From JANXLO01 sp043762265 (GTDB lineage: Bacteria; Armatimonadota; Chthonomonadetes; Chthonomonadales; Chthonomonadaceae): 13,209 nt of DNA. Shown here in pieces: positions 7,190-13,209 of this stretch. The stretch spans positions 1 to 13,209 of the forward strand of contig JAYUMV010000336.1 of NCBI GenBank assembly GCA_043762265.1, in the 5' to 3' direction. The position numbers and the translations under genes were made by a program. Below the pieces are notes generated by a model. That model was not told where the DNA came from and ran no database searches. It saw nothing but the letters and a program-made list of their open reading frames with translations. Numbering within the stretch: position 1 is the first letter of the stretch; each line of letters opens with the position of its first letter.

Positions 7190-8166
7190 TCCCCTTCCGG
7201 AGGGAGCGCAGGGCGCACCAGGGAGTTCGGGTCCTGGGATGGGTTGGCGCTGACAGACCGCAGCAGTTCCCGAGGATCGGGGCTGGACGCGCGCAAGAGA
7301 GACTGCACAGGCTGATGTTTGTGAGCGTGAAGGATAGCTTCGATAGCGGTCTTCGCTGCTCGACTCACGAGGCGGTGCGAACTCCGGCGGAACTCTTCCA
7401 GGAGCGGCAACGCCTGAATCTCGCCCATACGTCCGAGGCAGACGATGATTTGCTCAGCGACCTCCGCTTGTTGGAAGGGAAGAGCCGCCAGCAGATAGCT
7501 TCCGGCACGCGGATCTGTCAGGTGCCGCAGTGCGGGAGAGACCGCGCTCCGACGGGTCGGGTTAGGATGGGACAGCGCTTCCCAGAAAGCCGGTATTTCG
7601 TCAGGAGGCAGAAGAGCCAGTGCGAGACCTGCACTGTCCATCAGCAGCAGTATATCCTGCGGATTCAAACGTCCTATTCCCGCGACCGCCGAAAGATTCC
7701 AGAGTAGACCGCATAAAGCCTCATGGACCTTGCTGGAGCGTAACCGCTTCGCCGCCAGCACCGCATCCCGGCAGGTGGCGAATAGCGCCAGATAGAGCGC
7801 GCTGCTCAGGAAAGAGTAGTGCATTCCGCTTAAGCCACGAATGTCTCTCGCACTCTGGCTGATCAGATCCTGGAGTACGTCCGCGACCGCACTATAGCGC
7901 TCGACAGCATGGTAGGGCGCAGGCGAGTGGCGTGTCGCGAGCTCCCGCAGGAAAGCCTCCGCGAAATAGCCGTAGTGAAACTCATGGTAGTGGTCGCGAC
8001 CTCCCCCTGGCAACGAACGCACTGCCGCCTGACGCACTTCCTGCTCTTCATGCCAGAGGAGCATCAACAGAGTGGCGACAGGCGAAGACGGCAGTTCGCC
8101 GCGTCCTCCCTCCCCCTGTGCCAATGCCTCACGGCCTACTGCGATACTATCGAACAACTGTTTCAT
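7177..8166 (-). CDS. HEAT-like repeat protein B with triple LLR tail
   Basis: This 329-residue protein lacks a signal peptide or clear membrane segments and is rich in helical Leu/Ala periodicity. It is a diverged paralog of its neighbours. It has E-R-Y-S-A-V at 89-94, P-D-E-I-P-A-F-W at 188-195 and HEAT-type helices at about 221-279 ('IIVCLGRMGEIQALPLLEEF'). The C-terminal tail bears LLRA (290-293), LLRS (301-304) and LVRP (316-319). Residues 54-68 contain a local His/Tyr/Gly-rich stretch (GGGRDHYHEFHYGYF) absent from A and C. ATG 8166 overlaps the TGA of gene A as ATGA and lacks its own strong Shine-Dalgarno, which points to coupled translation. Function unknown; a scaffold or adaptor role is an inference from the fold type. 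Confidence 0.8.
   Translation of the reverse strand: MKQLFDSIAVGREALAQGEGGRGELPSSPVATLLMLLWHEEQEVRQAAVRSLPGGGRDHYHEFHYGYFAEAFLRELATRHSPAPYHAVERYSAVADVLQDLISQSARDIRGLSGMHYSFLSSALYLALFATCRDAVLAAKRLRSSKVHEALCGLLWNLSAVAGIGRLNPQDILLLMDSAGLALALLPPDEIPAFWEALSHPNPTRRSAVSPALRHLTDPRAGSYLLAALPFQQAEVAEQIIVCLGRMGEIQALPLLEEFRRSSHRLVSRAAKTAIEAILHAHKHQPVQSLLRASSPDPRELLRSVSANPSQDPNSLVRPALPPEGECNP
7210..7299 (-). repeat. Triple L-(L/V)-R motif in the tail of protein B
   Basis: Residues 290-293, 301-304 and 316-319 read LLRA, LLRS and LVRP, spaced by 11 and 15 residues. The second and third are preceded by D-P-x-x, the same context as in protein C. Confidence 0.7.
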
Positions 8167-9263
8167 AAGGTGCGTTTCGGGTTCTGAGGAGCATTCGAAG
8201 GACGCATCAGCTCTTCTGGAGCCGTCGTGTCCTGCTCCGGTTGTGATGGCCGTAGCAAGCGTCCTCCGATTTCTATTGGCAGATCGGACGGGCGCAACAG
8301 TTGTGCCTCTGCTGCGTCACTGTTGCGCAGTATATGCCGGGCGGCCTGCCCCGCCACGCGCGCCAGCTCGTTGCGCTCACGCCATTTTGCGGACAGCGCT
8401 CGATCCCAGGCGCTCTGGATCCCAGGTCTATCCGGGGGAGGGGGCAACGGACGCTTCTCAATCGCCAATAATACGGCGACGGCGCGGAGGTCACCGATCT
8501 CTCTTAACGCCTGGATGATCTCCTTCTGTCCGTCCATACTCATCGCGCTGACACCTTCCTCATCGTCTGCGGCAGGAAGCATTTCGAGCAGATAAGGTAC
8601 GGCGGCCTTGTCCCGAATACGCCTCAGAGCGGGCCAAAATTCCTGAGATACAGTTTCATCGCGCAACATCGCCCAGAAAGTAGGCATCTCATTGGGAGAG
8701 ATCGACGCCAGGAACCGGAAGATGTTCTCGGGTACCAACTGCAAGTAGTCAGCAGCATTAGGAGCGAGAGGATAGAGTTTATCGAATGAGAGGAGAAACG
8801 TGCAGATCGGTTGGTGGAGTTCGGCAGGAAGCAGAATGCGGGCTAGCGTAAGCGTAGAGAGGATACGCTGGGTGTCTGCATTGGGATAGATGCGCTTCGT
8901 GGCAGGCGTATAAGGGACGGTCAGTTCTGCTCGCAGGGCCTGAACCACGGCCCCATAGCGGCTTTCTGGGGTGGGAGGGGGAGCGGTCTGCTCCGTACGC
9001 AGGCGCAGCCCCAGGGACTCGATGAACCCTCGATCAAGTCGCTCTACCGACGAGAAGGCATCGTAAACGGCAGTGCGTGCCTGTGGGTCGTCTTGCCAGA
9101 GGAGGCCGAGCAACTCTCCTAATCGGGGGGAATGACGCAGCGATCCGTCGCGTTTTTCGCGGCCCGCCAGAAGGATCAGACCGACCGCCTCTACCAGGTC
9201 CTTGTGCGACCCTCCTACGCTCGATATTTTATTCGATTTGAAGAGACGGCGGAACATCGACAT
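8163..9263 (-). CDS. HEAT-like repeat protein A with triple LLRPS tail
   Basis: This encodes 366 residues from ATG 9263. A longer frame from a TTG at 9341 is possible but lacks support. The N-terminus (MSMFRRLFKSNK) is basic, without a signal peptide. Shared family marks are S-R-Y-G-A-V (101-106), P-N-E-M-P-T-F-W (190-197) and HEAT-like helices around 219-269 ('AAVPYLLEMLP', 'ALREIGDLRAVAVLL'). A Pro-run loop (272-277) interrupts the last helices. The tail carries LLRPS at 322-326, LLRPS at 336-340 and LMRPS at 352-356. It is the first of three tandem paralogs (A, B, C), overlapping B by ATGA and starting 108 bases after the YqgF-like gene. Function is unrecognised. Paralogy to B and C is seen directly from the shared motifs; the HEAT fold is a moderate inference. 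Confidence 0.8.
   Translation of the reverse strand: MSMFRRLFKSNKISSVGGSHKDLVEAVGLILLAGREKRDGSLRHSPRLGELLGLLWQDDPQARTAVYDAFSSVERLDRGFIESLGLRLRTEQTAPPPTPESRYGAVVQALRAELTVPYTPATKRIYPNADTQRILSTLTLARILLPAELHQPICTFLLSFDKLYPLAPNAADYLQLVPENIFRFLASISPNEMPTFWAMLRDETVSQEFWPALRRIRDKAAVPYLLEMLPAADDEEGVSAMSMDGQKEIIQALREIGDLRAVAVLLAIEKRPLPPPPDRPGIQSAWDRALSAKWRERNELARVAGQAARHILRNSDAAEAQLLRPSDLPIEIGGRLLRPSQPEQDTTAPEELMRPSNAPQNPKRTL
8199..8300 (-). repeat. Triple L-(L/M)-R-P-S motif in the tail of protein A
   Basis: LLRPS, LLRPS and LMRPS occur at residues 322, 336 and 352, spaced by 14 and 16 residues. All three copies end in Ser, unlike those of B and C. Confidence 0.75.
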
Positions 9264-9272
9264 AAAGTGATT

Positions 9273-9277
9273 CTCCT
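9273..9277 (-). promoter_or_regulatory. Shine-Dalgarno site deciding the start of protein A
   Basis: On the minus strand AGGAG lies nine bases before ATG 9263. No such site serves the upstream in-frame TTG at 9341, so the shorter protein is preferred. Confidence 0.65.
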
Positions 9278-9363
9278 GTGTGGAGAGATTCCCTGTTTGA
9301 AAAGCAGACTCCTCCCGTAAATGAAGCGTTAGCGCCTTCAATCAGCAATGGCTCTCTTGCGAT

Positions 9364-9381
9364 GAAGGGAACTATTCCTTC
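9364..9381 (-). other. Imperfect inverted repeat over the YqgF-like stop codon
   Basis: GAAGGAA and TTCCCTTC (minus strand) can pair with one bulged base, placing the TAG stop in the loop. There is no T-run, so this is at best a weak 3' structure between the nuclease gene and the HEAT-like genes. The remaining part of the gap 9264-9371 shows no convincing promoter. Confidence 0.25.
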
Positions 9382-9797
9382 GGGTGGGAAAGCGACTGCC
9401 AGTAGCGTTCGGCGAGAATGAGGGCGACATAGTCATCGTAAAAACCAGGAGGGGTGCGCAGGCTTTTGGGCAGCAGGCGCTGCCATCCGCGGGGGGGATT
9501 CGTGTCGATATAGCGGATGCGCGCTGCCTGCGTCGTGTGCGACTCCTCGACCGGCACAATTGGCGCGGGGAGGCCCGCCGATTGAAGCATCAGCAAGAGC
9601 GGTTTCGAACCGGTGCCGTTGCCAATCAGGATAGCATCCGGGCGATGAAGGAGCGCCAACTCCTGCACCGTTGCCACTACGCGTTCGGTCGGCACGACCG
9701 CCTGGAAGCGCACGACCCCGGTGCGCTGCACGACGGCCAGGCCACATTTGGCGCGACCGGGGTCAATTGCCAGTACGTTGGAGGGTAGGTCGGGCAT
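9372..9797 (-). CDS. YqgF/RuvC-fold (RNase H-like) nuclease
   Basis: This 141-residue protein matches the length of YqgF/RuvX-type nucleases. The first strand has V-L-A-I-D-P-G-R-A-K-C-G-L-A (8-21), with D12 as the first metal-binding acid. The second acidic site falls in V-E-E-S-H-T-T (83-89), where YqgF usually has D-E-R-L/F-T-T. The third is in Y-D-D-Y-V-A-L-I-L (120-128), at the place of the usual D-x-x-A-A-x-x-I-L. All three acidic positions of an RNase H-like site are thus filled. Family members process the pre-16S rRNA 5' end or cut branched DNA; this variant could do either. Its start overlaps the end of the DUF3084 gene by 35 bases. I associate this neighbour pair with Cyanobacteria and related phyla, which supports the subfamily assignment. 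Confidence 0.85.
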   Translation of the reverse strand: MPDLPSNVLAIDPGRAKCGLAVVQRTGVVRFQAVVPTERVVATVQELALLHRPDAILIGNGTGSKPLLLMLQSAGLPAPIVPVEESHTTQAARIRYIDTNPPRGWQRLLPKSLRTPPGFYDDYVALILAERYWQSLSHPKE

Positions 9798-11385
9798 CTT
9801 CGGAAACGCTTTTGGTCACGCGTTCGGCACGCAGCTCTACATCCAGAGAGTCCGCAGAGGTCAGAGAGTGTCGTGCGATCGCAGAGATTTTAACGGTGCC
9901 GCCCATACGCCGAACGCGCTCCGTAACACGGAAGAGATCGCTGTAGGCGACGACGCCGACTTCCGGCATGCCGGTACGTGGATCGATCTGCGGCAGTATC
10001 CCTTTTGTGATTGCAGCGTCTCGCACCTCCTGCTGTAGGAATGCAAGAATGTCCGCGAAGATGTCGTCGGTCGAGCGCCGTACATCGAAGCGCCGGGAGG
10101 CGACGACATCCCCGGTCGCGTACACCGGCAGGATCTTCTTGATATTCAGGTCGATCAGTGCAGGTTCGTTGGCCAGGCTGTTGTACACCACATAGGCGAT
10201 CACGGTCTTGGGGACGTCCAGCGCAGTCAACTCCTCGGTCACACTCGCGATACTCGTCTCTTCGTTCGCGATTCCGTTCGAGGCGAGATAGCGTTTGGGA
10301 ACGATGGAGACTTCGCGCCCGTTCTCTCCACGCGTCGCTCCGTAGTGACCGGCTTTGGCAGCGGCCTGGTCCAGCAGCTTATAGAGATCGGCGCGGACCC
10401 GCTCTGGACGTTCATGTGGGCTGATCGTGAGGCGCGCGAGTTCGCCTCCGCCTCGCAGCACGATGTTGGTGCTGCGGAGGGCAAGATAGGTCTGGGCGAA
10501 ATCGTGATTGTTACCGGCGATCTCGGAGGCAAGCTGATCGCGCTGGCCTGCGATGCTGTCTCGCTCCTTTTTCAAGGCCGCGATCTCCGCTTCCAGAGCG
10601 CGACTGGCATCGAAATTGGCATCGAGAAGTTTGTGGTAGGCGGTGTCGATGCCATCATAGTTTGCCTGTAAGGTGCGGGTCTGTTCCGATAGATCCGCCT
10701 TGGTCTTCTGCAATTTTCCGATATCCGCCTGGAGATCGGTGTCGGTCTGCTTCAGGGCTTCGATCTCGCGAGTCTTGGCGATGTTGTCTTTGCCCAGATC
10801 CCCATTGATGGTGGCAGCGTTCTGATTCTGGAGTGTGAGCTGGGCGGCGAGCCGATTCAGGCCGTTGATCTTAGTCTGTGCCAGACGCACTTTGGACTCA
10901 GAATGCCGTACCTGTTGTTCGAGCATGGTGGCGCGAACCTGAAGTTCGGCTTTACGCGCCATCAGGATCGCATTCTGGCCATGCAGTTCACTGGTCTGTT
11001 TGATGAGCGGATCGAGCTGCGCGCGTGTCGCCCGCAACTGCCCTTCAAAGACACTCAGGTGTTTGACATCCTCATGCAATTGCAGTGTGGTGAGTTGCTG
11101 ATCCTGTTTGTACTTCTCGTTGAGGCTCTTGTTCTCTTTGATCGCCGTCTCACCGCGCAGCAATACGTCTCGGACGGGAGGGACAATCAGTAAGAGTGTC
11201 AACACGCTGAGCAATGCGATGACTCCGCCGGTCAGACTGGTGATCAGAATGGCGGTGTGTTTCGGACGCATGCCGAACCAGGAGACACGCTTTTTGCCCC
11301 AGCGCCGCCCCTGCAGATCCCCATAATAAGAAATGAACCCACCCAGCACGATCCAGAGGAGCAGGGCGAGCAGTGTCCAGAGCAT
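9763..11385 (-). CDS. DUF3084 coiled-coil membrane protein
   Basis: This encodes 540 residues from ATG 11385, preceded by GGGAG at about nine bases. A longer frame from TTG 11457 would cross the hairpin region and is not preferred. Two membrane helices (about 3-20 and 44-69) flank a short polar loop. A long, Gln/Lys/Glu/Leu-rich coiled coil covers about 75-290. The conserved C-terminal DUF3084 part starts near 'STNIVLRGGGELARLTI' (305-321). It continues with Y-V-V-Y-N-S-L-A-N and 'KKILPVYATGDVV', and ends in a beta-rich segment. It is likely an inner-membrane protein with the coiled coil in one compartment; its biochemical role is not known. It lies between LptF/G and the YqgF-like gene, overlapping the latter, so a link to envelope biogenesis is reasonable but unproven. 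Confidence 0.85.
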   Translation of the reverse strand: MLWTLLALLLWIVLGGFISYYGDLQGRRWGKKRVSWFGMRPKHTAILITSLTGGVIALLSVLTLLLIVPPVRDVLLRGETAIKENKSLNEKYKQDQQLTTLQLHEDVKHLSVFEGQLRATRAQLDPLIKQTSELHGQNAILMARKAELQVRATMLEQQVRHSESKVRLAQTKINGLNRLAAQLTLQNQNAATINGDLGKDNIAKTREIEALKQTDTDLQADIGKLQKTKADLSEQTRTLQANYDGIDTAYHKLLDANFDASRALEAEIAALKKERDSIAGQRDQLASEIAGNNHDFAQTYLALRSTNIVLRGGGELARLTISPHERPERVRADLYKLLDQAAAKAGHYGATRGENGREVSIVPKRYLASNGIANEETSIASVTEELTALDVPKTVIAYVVYNSLANEPALIDLNIKKILPVYATGDVVASRRFDVRRSTDDIFADILAFLQQEVRDAAITKGILPQIDPRTGMPEVGVVAYSDLFRVTERVRRMGGTVKISAIARHSLTSADSLDVELRAERVTKSVSEDARPTLQRTGN

Positions 11386-11412
11386 GACCTGAATCTCCCG
11401 TGGGGGTAAGAG

Positions 11413-11430
11413 GGCAGAGCGATCTCTGCC
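11413..11430 (-). promoter_or_regulatory. Perfect hairpin in the leader of the DUF3084 gene
   Basis: GGCAGAG and CTCTGCC form a 7-base-pair stem with a 4-base loop, ending 28 bases before ATG 11385. The same GGCAGAG arm (minus strand, 11430-11424) can alternatively pair with a second CTCTGCC located upstream (plus-strand complement at 11467-11473). Confidence 0.45.
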
Positions 11431-11446
11431 GATGAGAGCCGATCCC

Positions 11447-11465
11447 GCTCGGCCCAAGGCCGAGC
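11447..11465 (-). promoter_or_regulatory. Strong GC-rich hairpin between LptF/G and DUF3084 genes
   Basis: GCTCGGCC and GGCCGAGC form a perfect 8-base-pair stem with a 3-base loop. No T-run follows in the minus direction, so it is not a canonical intrinsic terminator. It may be an RNA-processing or attenuation element in a 110-base gap (11386-11495). Confidence 0.45.
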
Positions 11466-11495
11466 AGGCAGAGCCTTCCAGTGGGGGGGAAGCTC

Positions 11496-12644
11496 TTAGC
11501 GAGAAGCGCGCATCGCGAGGGCGACCCCAACAATAGCGCCGACGATGTCAGCCAGGAAACTCGCTACGATCGGCGGAAGTCCACCGTTCTTCCCGACAAC
11601 GAACATCGCGTGGTAGAACACCCAGTAGAGAAACACGATAAAGATCGCAGTGCCGAATCCGACGGTTTTTCCGCCGCCGCGCTGCGTGTTGCACCCGAGC
11701 GCCGCGCCGACGATACCGAAAATGAAACTTGCAAAGGGTAGAGAGATCTTACCATAAAGATCGACCAAACGCCCTCTCACATCTTCGCCCGCTTTGCTTG
11801 CTTCCCGAATGTCCGCTTGCAGATCTCGGAAACTCTTGCGGTTGGGATCCGTTACGTCCGACTTTAAGACCTCTTCGAACGACTTGCCGACCGTTGCGCC
11901 GAAAGGCAATAGGGTCAGCGTATCGAACGTCACGGTCATGCCATCCTCGATACGTCCGGTCTTAGGATCGGGAACGAAGGGGGTAAAATAGCCGTGCTCG
12001 TAGGTGGCATTCTCGCCCTTTTCGTCCATGAAACGCACCTGCTCGCAGTAGATGTTTACGAGCGGCTGACCACGGCGTCCTGCCCGGTGGTCGAATTTCA
12101 GGATGTTGACCCGGCGGAAGATATGGAGTTTGGCATCGTAGCCGCCGTTCACCGAGACGAGCTCTTCGACGCCCTTGTTGTCTTTGCTGTCGATCGAACG
12201 AAAGAGCGGCTTGTCCTCTTTCCCGATATGTTTGAACGTCTCTACTTTCAGGTCCCAGAAAGCGGTGCTCGCGGCAGGCACCACGCTGTCGTTCCAGGCA
12301 TAGGCGATAATACTGACCAGGGCGCCCATCACCAGCACAATTCGCGCCGTGCGTGGGAACGCGATTCCTGCCGCGAAAATCGCCACGATCTCGCGATCTG
12401 CAGAGAGGCGCCCGAAACCGAGCAGGCCGGCCAGCAGCATCGCCATCGGAAGCACCTGAGTGACGAGACTTGGAATGCTGAACAAGACCAGTTTCAGCAC
12501 GATCAACGCCGGTATGCCCTGCACCAGCCACTCTGTCGCTTGAAAGAGCGATCCTGCGGCGAAGACGAGCATCATGAACATCAGGAAGCCATTGATGAAC
12601 GGCCCGATGAGGTCTTTGAGTATCAGTCTATCCAGCAGTCGCAT
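11496..12644 (-). CDS. LptF/LptG family lipopolysaccharide export permease
   Basis: This encodes 382 residues. It fits the YjgP/YjgQ (LptF/LptG) family, which forms the inner-membrane part of the ABC exporter that extracts lipopolysaccharide and passes it to the periplasmic bridge. It has the family layout of three N-terminal membrane helices (about 10-115, including 'GFGRLSADREIVAIFAAGI' as the conserved cytoplasmic coupling region), a large periplasmic beta-jellyroll domain (about 125-295), then three C-terminal helices beginning with 'KISLPFASFIFGIVGAALG'. ATG 12644 (MRLLDRLILKDL) is preceded by AGAGGA at a good distance and overlaps the LptB stop by 17 bases. An upstream ATG at 12701 would add 19 polar residues and is unlikely. 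Only one permease is seen here. Whether it is LptF or LptG cannot be settled. Confidence 0.92.
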   Translation of the reverse strand: MRLLDRLILKDLIGPFINGFLMFMMLVFAAGSLFQATEWLVQGIPALIVLKLVLFSIPSLVTQVLPMAMLLAGLLGFGRLSADREIVAIFAAGIAFPRTARIVLVMGALVSIIAYAWNDSVVPAASTAFWDLKVETFKHIGKEDKPLFRSIDSKDNKGVEELVSVNGGYDAKLHIFRRVNILKFDHRAGRRGQPLVNIYCEQVRFMDEKGENATYEHGYFTPFVPDPKTGRIEDGMTVTFDTLTLLPFGATVGKSFEEVLKSDVTDPNRKSFRDLQADIREASKAGEDVRGRLVDLYGKISLPFASFIFGIVGAALGCNTQRGGGKTVGFGTAIFIVFLYWVFYHAMFVVGKNGGLPPIVASFLADIVGAIVGVALAMRASR

Positions 12645-13209
12645 CGTCGTCCTCTTTTGACTTTCCGGGTTCCGTAGGAGAACTCTTCTGTGCCGACTCA
12701 TCCATATCGGTATCGTACTCGTGGCTCATTCGCCGCAACTCTTCTTCGGCAGCGATACGGGCCATATCCCGGTGGATGCCATAGGCCTGCCCGAAATAGG
12801 CCTCCTGGGCCACAGGGTCGTTGAGCAGATTGGACGCCAGTCCCTCATAGCGTTTCTGGCCATCGGCAATCAGGTAGACGCGTTCCATGATCCGGAGCAT
12901 GGCTTCCACATTATGGTCGGTGATCAGGATCCCGATTTTCTGTTCGGAGCGTGTCAGGCGGTAGATGATGGTCTCGATGTCTTCAATCGCTTTTGGATCG
13001 ACTCCCGTAAAGGGCTCGTCGAGCAGGATGAATTTTGGTTCTGCGGCGAGTGCGCGAGCGATCTCGACACGTCGTCGCTCTCCGCCGGAGAGAGTCTTGC
13101 CGAGATTATGACGAATTCGCGTGATATGGAGTTCTTCCAACAACTGATCGGCGCGCTCTTTGCGCTCCTTCTTCGTGAGTTTTTGCAACTCCAGCACCAG
13201 GTGCAGATT
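12628..13209 (-). CDS. lptB: LptB-type lipopolysaccharide export ATPase, 3' fragment
   Basis: The frame is open to the window edge, so the N-terminus with Walker A is missing; 193 residues are present. Seen are the ABC signature L-S-G-G-E (fragment 40-44), Walker B F-I-L-L-D-E-P (60-66), D-loop G-V-D-P (69-72) and switch His99 in I-T-D-H-N-V. These mark an ABC ATPase, and the closely following LptF/G gene and 'LVLELQKL' start region fit LptB. It would power lipopolysaccharide extraction from the inner membrane. After the usual LptB end (about fragment residue 140) there is an extra charged tail of about 50 residues ending in K-S-K-E-D-D-D-A-T-A-G. The LptF/G start lies inside the final codons. 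Confidence 0.9.
   Translation of the reverse strand, partial: NLHLVLELQKLTKKERKERADQLLEELHITRIRHNLGKTLSGGERRRVEIARALAAEPKFILLDEPFTGVDPKAIEDIETIIYRLTRSEQKIGILITDHNVEAMLRIMERVYLIADGQKRYEGLASNLLNDPVAQEAYFGQAYGIHRDMARIAAEEELRRMSHEYDTDMDESAQKSSPTEPGKSKEDDDATAG

Noticed and set aside
6551..7315. Plus-strand open frame (254 codons) across HEAT-like gene C
   Set aside because: The composition is Arg/Gly/Cys-rich and without domains, while the minus frame shows paralogy to its neighbours.
9264..9341. TTG at 9341 as the start of protein A
   Set aside because: The ATG at 9263 has an AGGAG site; the added 26 residues show no match to proteins B or C.
9264..9371. Possible promoter in the gap before protein A
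   Set aside because: TTG-starting hexamers are present, but none is paired with a convincing -10 element at normal spacing.
11386..11457. TTG at 11457 as the start of the DUF3084 protein
   Set aside because: It would translate through the hairpin region and put a polar stretch before the first membrane helix; ATG 11385 has a Shine-Dalgarno-like GGGAG.
1..13209. CRISPR array, tRNA, rRNA, insertion sequence or attachment sites
   Set aside because: No regularly spaced direct repeats, no cloverleaf-like segment, no transposase or integrase frame and no terminal inverted repeats were noticed on reading both strands.

Overview
The window looks like chromosomal DNA from a moderately GC-rich, diderm (outer-membrane-bearing) bacterium. 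An LptB-type ATPase and an LptF/LptG-type permease on the minus strand imply lipopolysaccharide (or similar glycolipid) export. A DUF3084 coiled-coil membrane protein followed by a YqgF/RuvC-fold nuclease is a pairing I associate with Cyanobacteria and some related phyla such as Armatimonadota. The plus-strand genes (discoidin-domain protein, Agl23-like GT-C protein, PQQ-type propeller, repeated immunoglobulin-like secreted protein) resemble the gene content of Armatimonadota or Planctomycetota. Armatimonadota is my best guess, but this is an inference from gene content, not from a marker gene. No rRNA, tRNA, CRISPR array, transposase or phage gene was seen.

Plus strand, 1-6227. The window opens inside a secreted protein with tandem immunoglobulin-like repeats (stop at 555). 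Next come a six-repeat secreted beta-propeller protein (636-1541), an RbsC-type sugar ABC permease (1590-2603) and an RbsB-type lipoprotein substrate-binding protein (2635-3762). No ATPase for this transporter lies in the window. After a 135-base gap with a good sigma-70-like promoter comes a two-gene unit: a secreted discoidin (F5/8 type C) protein (3898-4614), overlapping by ATGA an Agl23-like multi-spanning GT-C membrane protein (4611-6227).

Minus strand, 13209-6224 (listed in transcription order). Seven genes follow one another: LptB (partial), LptF/G, DUF3084 protein, YqgF-like nuclease, then three alpha-helical (HEAT-like) repeat proteins A, B and C. Most junctions overlap. The two gaps (about 110 bases each) contain possible RNA hairpins but no clear terminator with a U-tract. 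The two strands converge at 6224-6227, where the stop codons overlap.

The least explained part is the three HEAT-like genes at 6224-9263. They are strongly diverged tandem paralogs sharing an (E/S)RYxAV-type motif and a central P-(D/N)-(E/S)-(M/I)-x-x-F-W motif. Every one ends in a proline-rich tail carrying exactly three copies of a short L-(L/M/V)-R-(P/S/A) motif. The tail looks like a multivalent docking peptide for an unknown partner. I do not recognise it as a described system.
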